A stretch of 64,000 nt of DNA from Zygnema cylindricum (GCA_037447655.1 JBBHKE010002172.1:147209-211208), one strand, 5' to 3'. Numbered from the stretch's first letter, positions 1 through 12,390 are shown. Program-made: numbers and translations. The notes: generated from the sequence alone by a model not told the origin.

Positions 1-930
1 GGGGCGGGAGGGAGGAGGGAGGGGAAAAGGGAGGGAGAGAGGAGAGAGGGAGAGAATAGTGAGAGGAAGATAGGCAAATTAAATAACACAATAAAAACTG
101 AATCCACGCCAAAGACAAAAACAACTACAAGAGAATAGAGAAAACATAAACACACCCAATCATAATAATGAATTAAAAAAAAACAGAGCCAATTAAAAAA
201 CTAACAAGAAAAACAAAAATGATAAAATAACAAAATAACAAACAAATAAACAACGTCTTCTGAATATCCGTCCCTACCACTTAACATCCCACAGCCCCAC
301 AAAAATTCAAATGGCTCCTGACTCTCTGTCTCAGCTTTCAGCACTAAAATTTTACCTCCTCAGTCATCTCCCTTCCGCTCTCTTATTCTATATTTCTTTC
401 TTCTCACTCTCTTTCCCTTCCCCTTCACTTTCCATTGCCTCATCTATGTTCCTCCACCTCCTGAATTTCTTTCCTCTCCCTCTCTTCTCTCCCTCTCCCT
501 CCCTCCTCACCTCCCTGCCTTCTCCCCATCTCCTCCCTTTCTTCCTTTTCCTCTCTCCCCCTCCCCCTCCCCCTCCCTCCCATGCACATACTGTAGTTGC
601 CCTTCTTTCATTTGTTCTTAATCTTGTCCCCATTCCCTCTATCCTTCACTTTTTATTCAAATGTCTCTCCTGTTCCCTTATCCCCCATTTTCTTTCCTCC
701 AATTCTGTCTCCCTTGTGTCAATTGCCATTCTTCCATCTCACGTTCCCACCTTAACTTCCTGTTTTTCTCTACATCCTTCCCTCTTTTTTCTCTACATCC
801 TTCTCTCTTTTTTCCTAAATCCTTCCCTCTTTTTTCTCTACATCCTTCCCTCTTTGCCCTTATCCGCAACACATTCCCTCGTTGCAAAACCACCTTCCCA
901 TTAATCATTCTAAATGGACCTACTCTACTA

Positions 931-1137
931 CACCGTGAATCGCTATTATCATTAAGAAATATATAAATGGGGTTTAAGGTAGTTTTTATTAAATTTAATT
1001 TAGGTCAACTTCCGATCGCTTACCAAAATGACTTTTTTAGACAGAAGAAGTAGTATTTTAAAAGTTATTTAGCTTCAAGGTCCGAAAAAGGAATGGCAAA
1101 AAATATTTTTTATTAACACTAATCGCGATTCTTGGTG
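931..1137. mobile_element. Family A MITE copy A1 (TA target site)
   Basis: Terminal inverted repeats read CACCGTGAATCGC at the left and GCGATTCTTGGTG at the right, flanked on both sides by TA. The interior is AT-rich and non-coding and resembles copy A6 in the LC8 intron. A TA target site and about 200 bp length suggest a Stowaway/Tc1-mariner-like miniature element; superfamily is inferred from the target site only. Confidence 0.75.
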
Positions 1138-1772
1138 TACCATCCATTTATACCCATCTGATCTTCATCTCCTCATAGACAAAACTTCCTCGCTCTCTCT
1201 CTCCCTTGTCTCTGTTCCTCTGTCTTTCCTTTTTTCTTCTCTCGTGTCCAATCTTTTCATATAATCTGTTCCTCCCTTGCATCTCCTTCTCTCCTCCTGG
1301 ATGCCTCCAGCTCCCTCTCATGCGCCTATCTCTCTCTCTCCCTCTCTCTGTCCTTCAATGCACGCATGCCTCCCTCCCATGCTTTTGAGTTTCCCCCCCC
1401 CGTTCCTTCTCACACTCGCCCTCATTTTCCTATTCCTCTTCCGCTTATTCACATTCTCTCCCTCTCCCTCCCTCATCGTCCCCTTCTTCTCTTTCTCCCC
1501 TCTGGTCTTCCCTTACTGTTAATCACCATTCCATAAATTTTATCACTTTCATTTGCTTTCTGTTCAATTCATCAATCTTTCCTCACTTCCATTCTTCTTT
1601 CTCTTTTTCCCTGCCCCCCCCCTCCCCTCGTCTCGCCCTCTCTTCTCCCTTCTCCCCTCACCTCCCCTCATTTTCCCCTTTCTTTCCCTCTCTCGTCGTC
1701 TCTCCTCCCACTAAATTTCCCCCACCTCTCTCCTCCCATCATCGCTACCCCCACCAGAACCCACCTGCCACT

Positions 1773-1804
<32 letters not shown>

Positions 1805-1838
1805 CCCCTCCCCCCCTCCCTCCCTCCCTCCCCCTTAC
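1773..1838 (-). repeat. G-run array directly after a 5' splice site
   Basis: The plus strand carries 29 consecutive C at 1773-1801 followed by C-rich sequence to 1834. On the transcribed minus strand the last visible donor (gtaagg at 1838) is therefore followed by GGGAGGGAGGGAGGG and then a long G run, a pattern able to form G-quadruplexes in the pre-mRNA. Confidence 0.85.
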
Positions 1839-4800
1839 TTGGTCCGTAGAACTCCACCAGCGGGCAGTGCTCCCTCCCCGGATGCCTCAGTCTCCTTAGC
1901 GCCTCTCTGAGCCACTCTAATAGCAATTCCAGGTGCTTGCTTACCGCCGCCCCCCCCATGTCCCTCAGGTGGTCGAGGCCTCGGCACTCGAGCTCTCCCT
2001 CTCCCAGGGCTCTCTGGCCCACACTACTAAAGCTGCTGATGCGGGAATAGGCGCTCCCAGAGGCGGCCCATTCTTGGTCTTCGGCGGTTTCGAAGAAGTT
2101 AGGGTTTGAGTTGGAGGTCGAGAGGGAGTGAGAGAGGGAGTGGGAGAGGGAGTGGGAGAGGGAGTGGGAGAGGGAGTGGGAGAGGGAGTGGGAGTGGGAG
2201 TTGGGGAAGGGATGGGAGTCGGTGGTTGGGTTGGTGTGTAGGGAGTGGAGGGAAGGGGGGTTTTGGAAGCTGACGTTTTTGGTTCGGGGAGAGAAGGAGT
2301 GGCTGGAGCTGCTGGAGGCGCCGTCGGTGGAGAAGGAGTGGACGTATTTGGAGGTGGAAGTGGAGTTAAAGCTGGAGCTCTCAACGGGGTTGGGAAGGGA
2401 AGTGATGATGGAACTGAGATTTGTATTCCGATGGGAATTTTGGCAGGAGGTGGGATCAGGATTGGTGGTGATTGGCTCAGGAAGTGGACTAGGTTCGGAA
2501 GAGGGTTTAGTGTTGGGATAAGGTTCGGGAATAGCATTGGAGTTAGACTCAGGGTTGAGATTATTATTAGGATTGCAACTAGAACTGGAAGTAGATGCTA
2601 AGTTTAAATCAGAACTGGAAATAGGGGCTTTTTGGTCTGTTAGGTTTTCTCCTCCCCCTGGACCATGGCCCACAAGAGGAGAACAAGATGCAGAAACTAA
2701 CTGTGCATGACTCCCAACCTCAGAAGGTGAAGGGAGAGCCGATGAGGGTGAGGTCATATATCCAATTTCCCCATCTCTTTGCAAAAAATCAGCAAATGGA
2801 TGGTCATCGGCCAATGAGGAAACTCCCGGACTCGATGGAATTTTGAGAGGAGACAACGGAACCGTTGAAACGACGGAACTTTCCGTCATCAACGACGGAA
2901 TATCTATCCTCATTTTCACACCGTGGAATGAAACATCAGCTCTTGGACTCAAACTTGGACTCCTAGCGGTAAAACATCCTCCTCCTATCCCTCCTCCACT
3001 ACCGCTAACAACCATCAATCCATTCGAAGCCTTGAGCTCGTCTCCTTCACCCATCCCAAATCCTCCATTCCCCATCCTGTTTTCCGAACCAGCATCCAAA
3101 CCAGCTCCCATACCGATTCCCAAACCAAATCCTGGCCCTAATCCGGTCCCGTTTACGACTGCCGTTTCTGGCCGACGAACCAAAAGGCAACCAAATCCCG
3201 TGGGATCCCAACCAAATACTTTGTAAAATGAAAAAACAACGTAATCGGGTCGACAACTTTGAAGATTAATTCGATCTCCTGGTCCGATTGCAGATGCGTC
3301 CAATAAAACTTTCCATCCTCTTTTTTGAGCTTCTTTAACTAATCTTAAAGTGACATCCACTCTCATTCCTGACACTCTCGATACTACCGGCAATACCACT
3401 AAACCGCCTTTTTCAGAATCCAACAGCCTGGAAAAAATCACCGAGGGAGGGAAATGAAGGGAGAAGTGGGGAAAAAGTCGATGGTGGAGTGTAAGAAGAG
3501 GCATAGGTGGAAGGGACGCAGAGGAGGGAGTGAGAAAGGTGGTGTGGGGAAGAGGGAAAGGAGGGAAAGGGACAGAAAAACGAGGAGGATGAGGAAATGA
3601 GGTTTATGGAAAAGGGAGAGCAAAGTGGTACAACTAACAGCCATACACTTTTCTTCACATACTTTTCTTCCATGGCAGCTCGAGAAAGACAACACAAAAA
3701 AATATATCTTAGTTGCTAACGCTCCTCAAACATTGATCCACTCCAATAACGTCCTAAACTCACACATCAATCAAAGACCTCAAGCCATATAATAATGCAG
3801 ATATGAGTGCAACATACCTTTTGCAAGTCCAGTAAAGATAATCCATAAACTTAACACCACCATCACAGACTTTTCACATGCTCTCTTCTCTCCATTCCTT
3901 ATAACATATATCTACATCCTCATGAAGCTGTGAAAACCCGTGCGCAACTTGAATTCAGTTTTTCCCCTAAAGATAAACTAACTTCCCTCTGGGGCATCAA
4001 CCCTCTCCCCTGTCAGGAAAGTCACACTATAGGACCATCAGGGCTTTCACATCGGCACCTTGTCGGACCTCTGCCTACATTTGGTTAAAAACCATTCTTG
4101 GGTATTACTCTAGGCATAAATAATCCATATAGTTAATGCAGCTTAACGTAATCTCGTCTATTTTGAGATACAAAGACTCATTACCCCGTTATGGCCGCAA
4201 AAAATGCTCTAGAGGCACATTAAAGCTTTTGCTCCACCACTCTGTTTGCACTCACTCTATTGTAACTGAGAATTCTCGGTCCCAAATCCACCAGCAGATC
4301 CCATTTATGGCTGTTTCAAGAAGATACTCATACCAAAAATAGATTACGACAGAAAACGAAACAGCTTAAAATAGCTAAACTTCAAGCTTAAGGTAAGCAT
4401 CCAACTTGCAGCCACTTCAGAAAATTTGTAAGGGAAGAGAAAGTGTTTCCTCGTTCCAAGACGATGAAGAGAGAGGCAAACAAAAACTGTTTTTACACAT
4501 GAAAAACCACGTTTGAACACCTCCACATATTGGCTTTTAATCCCCGAGGATTGCACCATCTCCCTACAACAACAATTCTTTCAGCCCCACTGGACAATTA
4601 TCATGCCCAACAAAGTCATCAGCAAAGACATTACCAGTGACACTGTCGGTCATCCCACAACAGTCCAAAAAACCAGCCGAATCCAATTTTCTTGCAGAAA
4701 GTTGAGAGAGAGAGAGAGGGTGGAGTATAAGAGAGGGTGAGGTGAGAGGGAAAAGCGGGGGGAGATAAAAAGAGAGAGAAATGGAAGGGGAGGGAGAAAG

Positions 4801-6456
4801 AAGGAGAGCAAGAGAGAAGCCCCACCTCTTGAAGTCGGTCAAGGGCAGTCTGAGGTCCGGCCAGGAGAAGTGCGCGTGTGCCACATGGGCACCTCTGGAG
4901 GCTGCCAGCTGTGCCACGTGGCAGGCATGGGGGCACACGTGGTCATAGCAGAGAAGCAGACTCGCGTGGGGGCTGAAGGGGAAGCAGTCGCCCAGGAGCT
5001 GGGGGGGGAGAGGGAAACAGAGGGTGAGCATGGAGGAGAGAAGACAAGGAGAGTCCCAGGATGGAAGAGTAGAGTGGTTGGAAAAGGTGAAGATGACAAG
5101 GAGAATAATGGGAGTCAAAAAAAGGAGACGGGGAGAGACTACTGATAGAGTGAGAGCTAACCAAACTGCCCAAATACGAATGGTTTTAGTTCAGCTTTTA
5201 ACCCAAATTGTGCGGAGACAATCTTGTGTAAGTCCAATATCTAACGCATACTCATCCTCGGACAAGAGCATCCTGTCAGCATTGACTGACATACAAAGAC
5301 GCAAAATAGAATGTGTAAAAACCCCACAACCGGTACCTTTATTTGCCTGAATACATGATTACGTACTGCCAACAGGTCTGATAGCAATACATCAGACCGA
5401 TACATTGTTAATTGGTTACCATAAAAACACAGTATTTAATCTTCAAATAATTACTTCTTGAAAAGTACAAGCAACATTCTAGGGAAAAGTTCAATTTTCT
5501 GAAGAAAACCAAAACAAGTGGTTCAAAAGGCCGAAAATTTCTAGCGTCGGCCGTAAGTAAGGCTCAAGCAAAAAAAAAAAAAAACGATTTCGGCTAAATT
5601 TCATTAGACAGTACAAAACCGTACATAAAGGTACTGTACTTTTTTATGCATTTCAGACTACATTTAAGTTCCTTCTTTGCACATATTTTATCTAATACTC
5701 ATATAATTTCTGTTTTACTCGTATTTTGCGTATACATAATGTTCTTTATTCGTACTTGACGTCGTATGTTTGTACTACAACTGTACTTGAACTGGACTCC
5801 CTGTTCACAGCGCTATATGTTCGAACAGAAAAATGTTATCGGATTTGTTCATTTCGTCCAAAATTAAATGCCACGTTGTGCAAATAACCGGGCAGGAGAA
5901 AATAATTTTGAACCGCCAACTGCGGTCGAAACACACTGATATTACAGTACAGCTAAAAATGTTTGAATTGCTATTGATAGAAAGCTACCATTTCTTAACT
6001 CTCCTTCTTCCAACACTTCACATCAGCCTCTGATTAAACCTTACGCCGCACAGCAGTCAAAACAATTAAGAGGTATCGAACAAGTTCCAAAATCCCCCAA
6101 AACAGCAGCAGAAGATGCTGTCTAGGCACATTAAAGAAGTTGCTTTATATGTTTGAGATGCATTCGCTTCAATTAATCACAAGATTCTTGACAGATATTC
6201 CCAAACACGAGAGAGATGCCCGTTTTGGAGAATATTCCTGCTTCGAGTAAATACGTCTTCGTGAAAATAAACAATGACTTAGAATGGCACAATTTGTAGA
6301 AATCATTCAAAAACTTCAAAACTTCTTTGGACACTCCTGTCCATGGTAAGATTTCACTTGCAATTCAAGAAGTGAGGACGGAGATAAGCAGAGGGAGCAA
6401 ACGGCAGCAGGAGAGGGAGCCATAGAGGCGCCAAGAAAATACAAGAGAGAGGAGTC

Positions 6457-6511
<55 letters not shown>

Positions 6512-9390
6512 TACCCTGAGTGCTGCCCCTCCCGTGGCAGTAAAGACAGCTGTGTGCTCGTCGGCGTAGGTCTCGAGGTGCTCCAGCACACGCTCCCGCA
6601 GCTCATACTCCAGACTGCCCGAGGCCAGGCCACCGCTCTGGGCCCAGGCCAGAGGAAAGGGAGAGGGAGAGGGAGACAGAGGGAGAGGGGAGGCAGAGGA
6701 AGAGGGAAAGGGAGAGGGAGAGGGAGAGGGAGAGAGAGGGGGAGGAAGAGAGAGAGGAGTCAAGAACATGAGGCTGAGTTAGCCTCGCCTATCGGTTTAT
6801 AAGAAAGCAATGTTATTGTCTAATGTCGGCTTGGAGTCTAAGAAGCGAATACACATATTCGAACCAAAATGTAAGAAAGACGGAAGGAGGCCATAAAATA
6901 GAGAGTGAGGGGGAGAGAGAGAGAGAGAGAAAGAGAGGGAAAGAGAGAGAGAGGGAGAGCTGTGTTCCCACCTGCATTGCCTGCAAAGCAATACTCTTTG
7001 ACCTCCCACGAATGAAACTCGGCAGTGATGGCATCGGGTGCTCAGGATCGTCCTACGCCCAAATTACAATGCCAACTTTAAGCAGAATTACACAAAAGAA
7101 GCATCTTCATGACAAATCAAAAAATAGCTAGACCTCCCTCTACTAGACAAACGCTCAAGCTTTGGCCCAAAAATCCATTTCCTCTCCCTCCTCACCATCT
7201 GAGCGTACGAGAAGAGGCCCGTGCCCGTGTAGTCGAAGCATGCTCGCATCTCATTGGCTCCCCCGTATTCCAGGCGCCGCAGCTCCTCAAAGGCGCCCAC
7301 AAGAGACTGCCCCGGGGATTGGTGGGGGAAGAGAGCGGGGAAAGGGTAAGGGGGGCGCCAAGCGGGTGGGGTAAGAGGTAGGCAGAGAGAGGAAATAGAG
7401 AGAGAGAGAGTACCTCGTAGCGGGAGTTTGCGGTGAGGTATGCATCGAAAGCTGTTTCCATGTCAGGCACTTCGTCGGGACTGAGAACGAATATAGCGGA
7501 GAAAAAAAAGGGGTCAGATGAGTACCAGGAAAGGAAAATGAAATGGAATGAGATTCAAGGTTGATCACTCAAAAACGTTTTTTGGCTTCAGCATAACACT
7601 TTGACACATTTTACAAGGAGGAAAGAAAGACGGGAGAAAGGGGAGAAAAAGCAAGAAAGAATGGCGGAAATGAAGGGAGGAAGAAGAAGGAATGGAGAAA
7701 GGATGGAAGATGTTACAAAGAGGAAACCTCGATATTCAATAAGCGAGAAAAATATAACCATTGATATTGAATAAACAGCTTAAAAGAAAAGTCTACATCC
7801 ACAGCGTATCGCAAACCCAAAATGGACGATGGAAAATCAACAAATGTATATAGCTAACTTAAAGTACAGAGTCACATGCTTCAAAAAGTTAATCCCAAAC
7901 AAACACAGAAAAGTGTCGTGCTTAACAGCTAAAGCTCAAACAGAAGAGGGCACAGAACATAGTGTACGGGTTTACTTTTAGTGTAAAATCAAGTAGAACA
8001 AGGAGATAACGAGATTTGTTCTCATAAGGCTGCAAGAAGTTGGAGCTCTGTTGGCATTCAGACCACGAGTCATTTCCCAATTGAGGGAAAAAGGTGAACA
8101 ATTAGTGAAATTCAGTTCTCCGTGCAACCAAAAGATAACAAATTCCATCTATACATGCTTGAGAGCTCAATTTGCTCCACATATTTATTGCTGTGATCTC
8201 GAAAAAAATGAAAAAGCAAGTTGTCTTGTCCGTAAAAGGTGTGACGTCAAGATTTACACAAATTTTAACTGAGGCCCACTTAGCAAAATTTCCAGGTGTA
8301 ACTCTGCTTGGATTTTGCTGGGACGTAGCCTTGAGCTAAGACCCAGTGAAACACTCCGAGTAACAAAATAGTTTTACTTGGTCGTTGTATTCAATAAAAG
8401 ATGAAAGAAGGGGTCAGTCACTGACACTTACGACACTCTTCCAAGATGCAGGAAGCAAATATAAAAAGACCGAGGGACCCTATTCATGGAGCCCCAAAAA
8501 AGCCGAAATTCAGACTCAGATATGAAACCTAGCCCAAAAGAACAGAATAGACCCGTAAAAGAAGAGGGACCCAAAATCAATCAAAACCTCAGTTAATGTA
8601 GCTGTTCGTCCATGAGGGACTCGCCATCAGTAAAACAATGGTTGAAGAAGCATTCACTCATTCTGTGTCAAACAAACATGAAAAATATATTGCATCCAGC
8701 TAACATAACCACCTATGATATTTCCTATATCGTGTGCCCTGTATGCAATAGGTATCGGGTATCGTAAAAAAAGGTAGCACAATACCAAATTTGATTTCTA
8801 ATGATAACAATCGTCCTATATCATATTGAATACCTATTGAGGTTTTTACGACATGCAACATAGGAAAAGGCAGTGTTACATATTGAATCGGAACCGCTGT
8901 GTTTTCGGTTCGGTTTTGCGTATCTAGATGGGTATCGATAGTCGTCAGAGAAAGAGGGAGAGGGAGAGGGAGGGAGAGGGAGAGGGAAAGGGAGAGGGAG
9001 AGAGAGAGGGAGAGGGAGAGAGGGAGAGGGAGAGGGAGGGCAAGAAAGAGACCTGCAGATAGGGTCGTGACGGATGCTGTCAGCATTCTCCTGTCCGAGG
9101 GAGCTGGACCGCACCAGGGGAGGAAGGAAGGCAGGGCTGGCAGGGAAGAAACCAAAAACCGAGTCAGAGAACATCCAAAAGAAACGGGTGGGGCGAGGTA
9201 AAGGGGACTTCCAGGTGTGAAAAAAGAGATGGCATTGAAGGAAGTGGAGAGCGGCAGAAATGAGCGGTACGAAGACAAATATTAGCACAAAAACTAGCAT
9301 GAAGGAAGAGGGAAAAAAAACAAAAAACAAGGAACAAAAAAGGGGGGGCGAGGAGAAACGAAAGATGAATTTCATTAGCAAAAACTACTG

Positions 9391-9453
<63 letters not shown>

Positions 9454-10628
9454 GAGAGAAGCGAAGAGGGAATTGTTTGGGAGGCAATAGGGAGGATGTA
9501 GAAACTCAAAAAAAAACCAAAACCACCTCTTGGACCCAAAACAACACCAGAATTTTCTTTTCCTCTCTTCTAATTTTCAAAAATTGCCCATTCCAACAAC
9601 AAATTTAAACCAAAGCCAGTACGAATTATAAAAACGGCTAAACGGCCAAATATATATTTTTCTTTTTTCCATTCAATTCCCACCACAACTTTACACTAAT
9701 TTTGACCACTCCTCACATGCATATTAAATTATTAACCACCCTTCCTAGAAGAAACCGAGACTTTAAAAAATTTCCCCTAGCACGCATTAGCTACTCAAAA
9801 TCAGATTATAATTTCCAAAACATATCCTCAAAAAATGGAAATTGATAACGAGAACATATAAAGGTTCAATTTTACACTTCGACACACTTCCTTAATCCAG
9901 CAAAGAAACAAAAAAAAAAAAACTTAAACAAAAAATACGTCATTCCCCTCACCCTAACCCTCAATTCGTCAACCCTAATTTTCAGAGACCTCACGCCTGC
10001 AATTTTAACACTTATCAACTTTCACCCTTAAAAACATAAGCTCAATTTTACCCAAGTTTAAATCCTAACTCGTACAAACCTTAATTTCCTCACACCCTAC
10101 ATCTGGCCCAAATTTTCCCCTCCAATGGATATATTATACGACCTAATCATATAATACTTCACCCCTAAAAAATCCCCATTCTATGTTCAGCTTCTCTCTT
10201 TCTCTTCCTCTCTCTGTCAACCCTACTCCGACTACTTAGGGATCCCTCCTGCATCTTCCCCCCTCCCTCTCACCTTGTTCTTCCACTTCCCTTCCCCCTT
10301 TTTCCCCTTCTCCCCTTCTCCCTCTCTTCCCGCCGCACTTCCTCGCTTTCTCCTCTATCTCGCTCCTTTTTCAAAACCCCTGGTTCTTTTCTTCTTACCT
10401 GAGAGCCCCCGGATGAGTGGCCGGCCTCTCTACCGCCTGACAAAGAGCGGCAGCCATAGCTGCATCAGAAGGTTGTTTGCAATATGCCACGTGGCATCCT
10501 GGAGAGAGCTCCTGGGAATGAGCACGTGAGATTTGAGGAGAGGCTGCCGCGTGGAAGGTAATTTGCGCAACAGGCTGTCGAGGACTGCCACGTGTCCGTT
10601 CGAGAACTTTCTGCCACAGCTTACCCAT
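1839..10628 (-). CDS. Molybdenum-cofactor-sulfurase-like PLP-dependent protein, plant subfamily (3' end missing)
   Basis: Eight exons join in phase: 10628-10399, 9103-9053, 7480-7414, 7306-7196, 7040-6972, 6637-6515, 4998-4826, 3427-1839, giving about 804 residues before the frame leaves the last visible exon. Family landmarks occur in order: PDMETAF (exon 3), CFDYTGTGLFSYAQM (exon 4), GSLEYELRERVLEHL (exon 6), FSWPDLRLPLTDFKR (exon 7), LLDAS and SFYKVFGWDPTGFGCLLVRR (exon 8), and ECRGLDHL...PLVEFYGP near the end. The Lys in SFYK (about residue 344) matches the PLP Schiff-base lysine, and the Asp in LLDAS should contact the PLP ring; some plant relatives have lost this lysine. True MoCo sulfurases add sulfur to the cofactor of aldehyde oxidase and xanthine dehydrogenase; the role of this subfamily is uncertain. 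A Ser/His/Leu-rich linker of about 370 residues separates the two conserved parts. The start (first ATG after an in-frame stop) and exons 1-2 are the least certain. The stop lies outside the window. Confidence 0.85.
2121..2203 (-). repeat. Coding minisatellite, 12-nt unit encoding Ser-His-Ser-Leu
   Basis: A 12-base unit (GGGAGTGGGAGA on the plus strand) is repeated about six times inside the large last exon of the sulfurase-like gene. In the gene frame it encodes tandem SHSL tetrapeptides. Unit length is a multiple of three, so gain or loss of units keeps the frame. It lies in the poorly conserved linker between the PLP domain and the C-terminal motif. Confidence 0.85.
6458..6510 (-). repeat. 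(GA)n plus 30-G homopolymer at an intron 5' end
   Basis: Plus-strand 6458-6480 is GA dinucleotide repeat and 6481-6510 is 30 consecutive G. On the coding minus strand, exon 6 of the sulfurase-like gene ends at 6515 and its donor reads gtat followed at once by the C homopolymer and then (CT)n. Confidence 0.9.
6652..6765 (-). repeat. Pyrimidine-rich intron tract (coding strand)
   Basis: Plus-strand GGGAGA-type purine repeats form a CT-rich stretch on the coding strand just upstream of the acceptor of exon 6 (6637). It may act as an oversized polypyrimidine tract. Confidence 0.75.
6899..6962 (-). repeat. (GA)n intron tract following exon 5
   Basis: A plus-strand GA/GGGAGA repeat becomes CT-rich on the coding strand. 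It begins about ten bases inside the intron after the donor of the 69-nt exon 5, which ends at 6972. Confidence 0.75.
8947..9050 (-). repeat. GGGAGA-type tract following the 51-nt exon
   Basis: A purine tract on plus, pyrimidine on the coding strand, starting immediately after the donor at 9052 of the 51-nt exon 2 of the sulfurase-like gene. Confidence 0.75.
9391..9460. repeat. (GA)n microsatellite
   Basis: A nearly pure GA dinucleotide array of about 70 bp in intron 1 of the sulfurase-like gene. Confidence 0.95.
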
Positions 10629-10645
10629 GTGGCAAGCGCCACGTG
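10486..10645. promoter_or_regulatory. Cluster of four CACGTG (G-box) palindromes at the sulfurase-like gene start
   Basis: CACGTG cores occur at 10488-10493, 10523-10528, 10589-10594 and 10640-10645; the first has the full palindrome GCCACGTGGC. Three fall inside predicted exon 1 and one lies just upstream of the ATG at 10628. G-boxes bind bZIP and bHLH factors in plants. Their regulatory role here is inferred from clustering only, and codon choice could also create them. Confidence 0.4.
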
Positions 10646-10908
10646 TCGTCGCCAATTGTCACCTGCGATCGACTTTTCAAATGGATCTATTTTGACACGA
10701 GTGACTGCCAGGCTGGGAGGAGGGCAGAAGGACACGTCAGCATCAGACGTTTATGTAAGTTAGGTTTAAAAGTTATCATGTCGTTTATCTTTTTCTGAGG
10801 TCTGGAAGATGGAGAAGGGTGGAGAGGGTGGATTGTGGAGCAGCTGGATAAAAGAAAGCAAGTAAGACGCTGTACGGCCAAGCAGGATTCGTACGGACCA
10901 TAGGTCAA

Positions 10909-11038
10909 ATATGAGAAAACGATTGGAAACGCTATATGTAGTTTAGATTTACTATACGTATAATCTAGTAAAATAAACCGATACAGACGCGTATATTACG
11001 GTAAAAATACATTTAGCGTTTCCAAATGTTTTCGCACG
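10909..11038. mobile_element. Family G small inverted-repeat element, copy G1
   Basis: A short foldback sequence: GGAAACGCTA near the left end is matched by TAGCGTTTCC near the right, and the arms extend to GAAAACG/CGTTTTC-type ends. A related copy with the same arms is at 51354-51486. There is no coding potential, and boundaries are approximate. Confidence 0.6.
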
Positions 11039-12390
11039 TTTTATCTCTAGTACGGACAATAGAAAGGGCAGAGAGTAGCAACAACAGGAATAAATGTACC
11101 AATTTTTGTCGATTGCGACAAAAATGGACGAAGTTATGTAGCATCACAGAACAATGTACGGTACGTGTGGCTGTTACAGCATGAATCCCGCGCATAATGA
11201 CGATTATTTTGGAGCTAGGCCCGGGATCAAGAAGAAACACCCGCTTGTCGTACAGGAACAAGAAAATTAGTACGGATGGTAAGGTATGGCAGATGAATAT
11301 TCAATGCTCTGCAAACAGATCACTGAAAAGCCGTATACGTCCTAAAATCCTGGATCATATACCCCTTTGTACGCGGAAAGTGCGGGAAAACATCTGGTTA
11401 AGTGACCGTAGGCTAGCGACTGTTCATCTTTCATGTCGTTGTCTAACTTTGTCGTGTTTGCGTTGTCCCCTTTTTGACATGTCGTTCGCCGATGTCTCGG
11501 CTACACTGCCCGTCATTATCAGAGTTAACGAGTCTAATTCCAACAAGATTTTTGTGAGTCAAAAAATTTGACTCAAAAATCAACAAGATAGTTATAAAAG
11601 AGTTAGCAACACAGTGAATTACAATATGCCACGTATTATTCACTTAATTTAGTATGCTGCAATGTAGTTTTGGACTAACGCCACTAAAATCCTTCGATAA
11701 CGATGGTCAGTGTACAGTCGTGATACATATTGCATGGATGAGCAACATTACGATGCGCAAATGGGACACCGTGAATCGCTATTAGTGTAAATAAACAGTG
11801 TTGTCAATTCCATTTTGATCCTAACGCCAACAGGAATCAACGTTCATTTATTACATGTTACATAAGTTTGGATACATATTCCCATGGTGTAGCCATTATA
11901 ACCTGTATTCAACTATTCACGGTTTCACACAGTCGACGTTTAATCACGTGTGAACAGGTTCGCGTGATTTCCCCCCGTCTTTATTGATGGGAACCGAATT
12001 TGAGTGCGCTTTCCCGTGTCGACGCACTCGCACTTTACCGTGTCGAAGCAGTTATCTGACACTTACAAATTTCCTGTAAAAATGTCCAAAATAACGACCA
12101 GCTTAAATACGAATCACCAAATTCCGTACAGTACAATATTTAATAGTAATTGACGCTGATTAAACACTACCCGTATTAGCGTAGAAAGACAATTTTATTA
12201 CTAACTCTATTTTAGGTTCGGGTCAACTTTAGGGACGCCGAATAACTGTAGCACCGATACCGGTTCACGGTGAAATGTTTTGTATCGGTCACTTTTTAAC
12301 GATAGCCGATATGTACCTTTTTTAAACCTACAGATAATTAATATTTATCAGTCTACTTCTTAGCAGAGGTCGCAAAAGTCAAAAAAATTT
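11039..12390. other. Gene-free stretch with a family A-related long element
   Basis: A CACCGTGAATCGC terminus starts at 11767. About 160 bp further on, 11929-11992 carries, inverted, a block (AATAAAGACGGG ... CGCGAAC ... CACGTG ... CGTCGAC) that also occurs at about 17090-17160 and 57606-57665. This points to a longer element family sharing family A termini. The opposite end was not located. No gene is seen. Confidence 0.5.

Larger units (their letters stand above)
1..1838. other. Left flank: low-complexity sequence, probably 3' intron of the sulfurase-like gene
   Basis: No gene is supported here. The plus strand is strongly pyrimidine-rich from about 340 to 900 and 1140 to 1830. The long open frames in it, such as plus 311-904, are Ser/Leu/Pro/Phe-biased translations of CT-rich DNA. 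The neighbouring minus-strand gene is still open when its last visible exon ends at 1839 with a good donor, so this stretch is best read as its following intron. I looked for the missing C-terminal exon (about 50-100 residues after the conserved YGP motif) and did not find it, so it probably lies beyond the window edge. One small transposon sits at 931-1137. Confidence 0.6.

Noticed and set aside
311-904. 197-codon open frame on plus
   Set aside because: Ser/Leu/Pro/Phe-only composition of CT-rich DNA; no domain, and opposite to an intron-like region.
1965-2537. 190-codon Pro/Thr/Ser-rich frame overlapping the sulfurase-like exon
   Set aside because: Shadow of the true frame through the SHSL minisatellite; the in-phase exon with family motifs explains the sequence.
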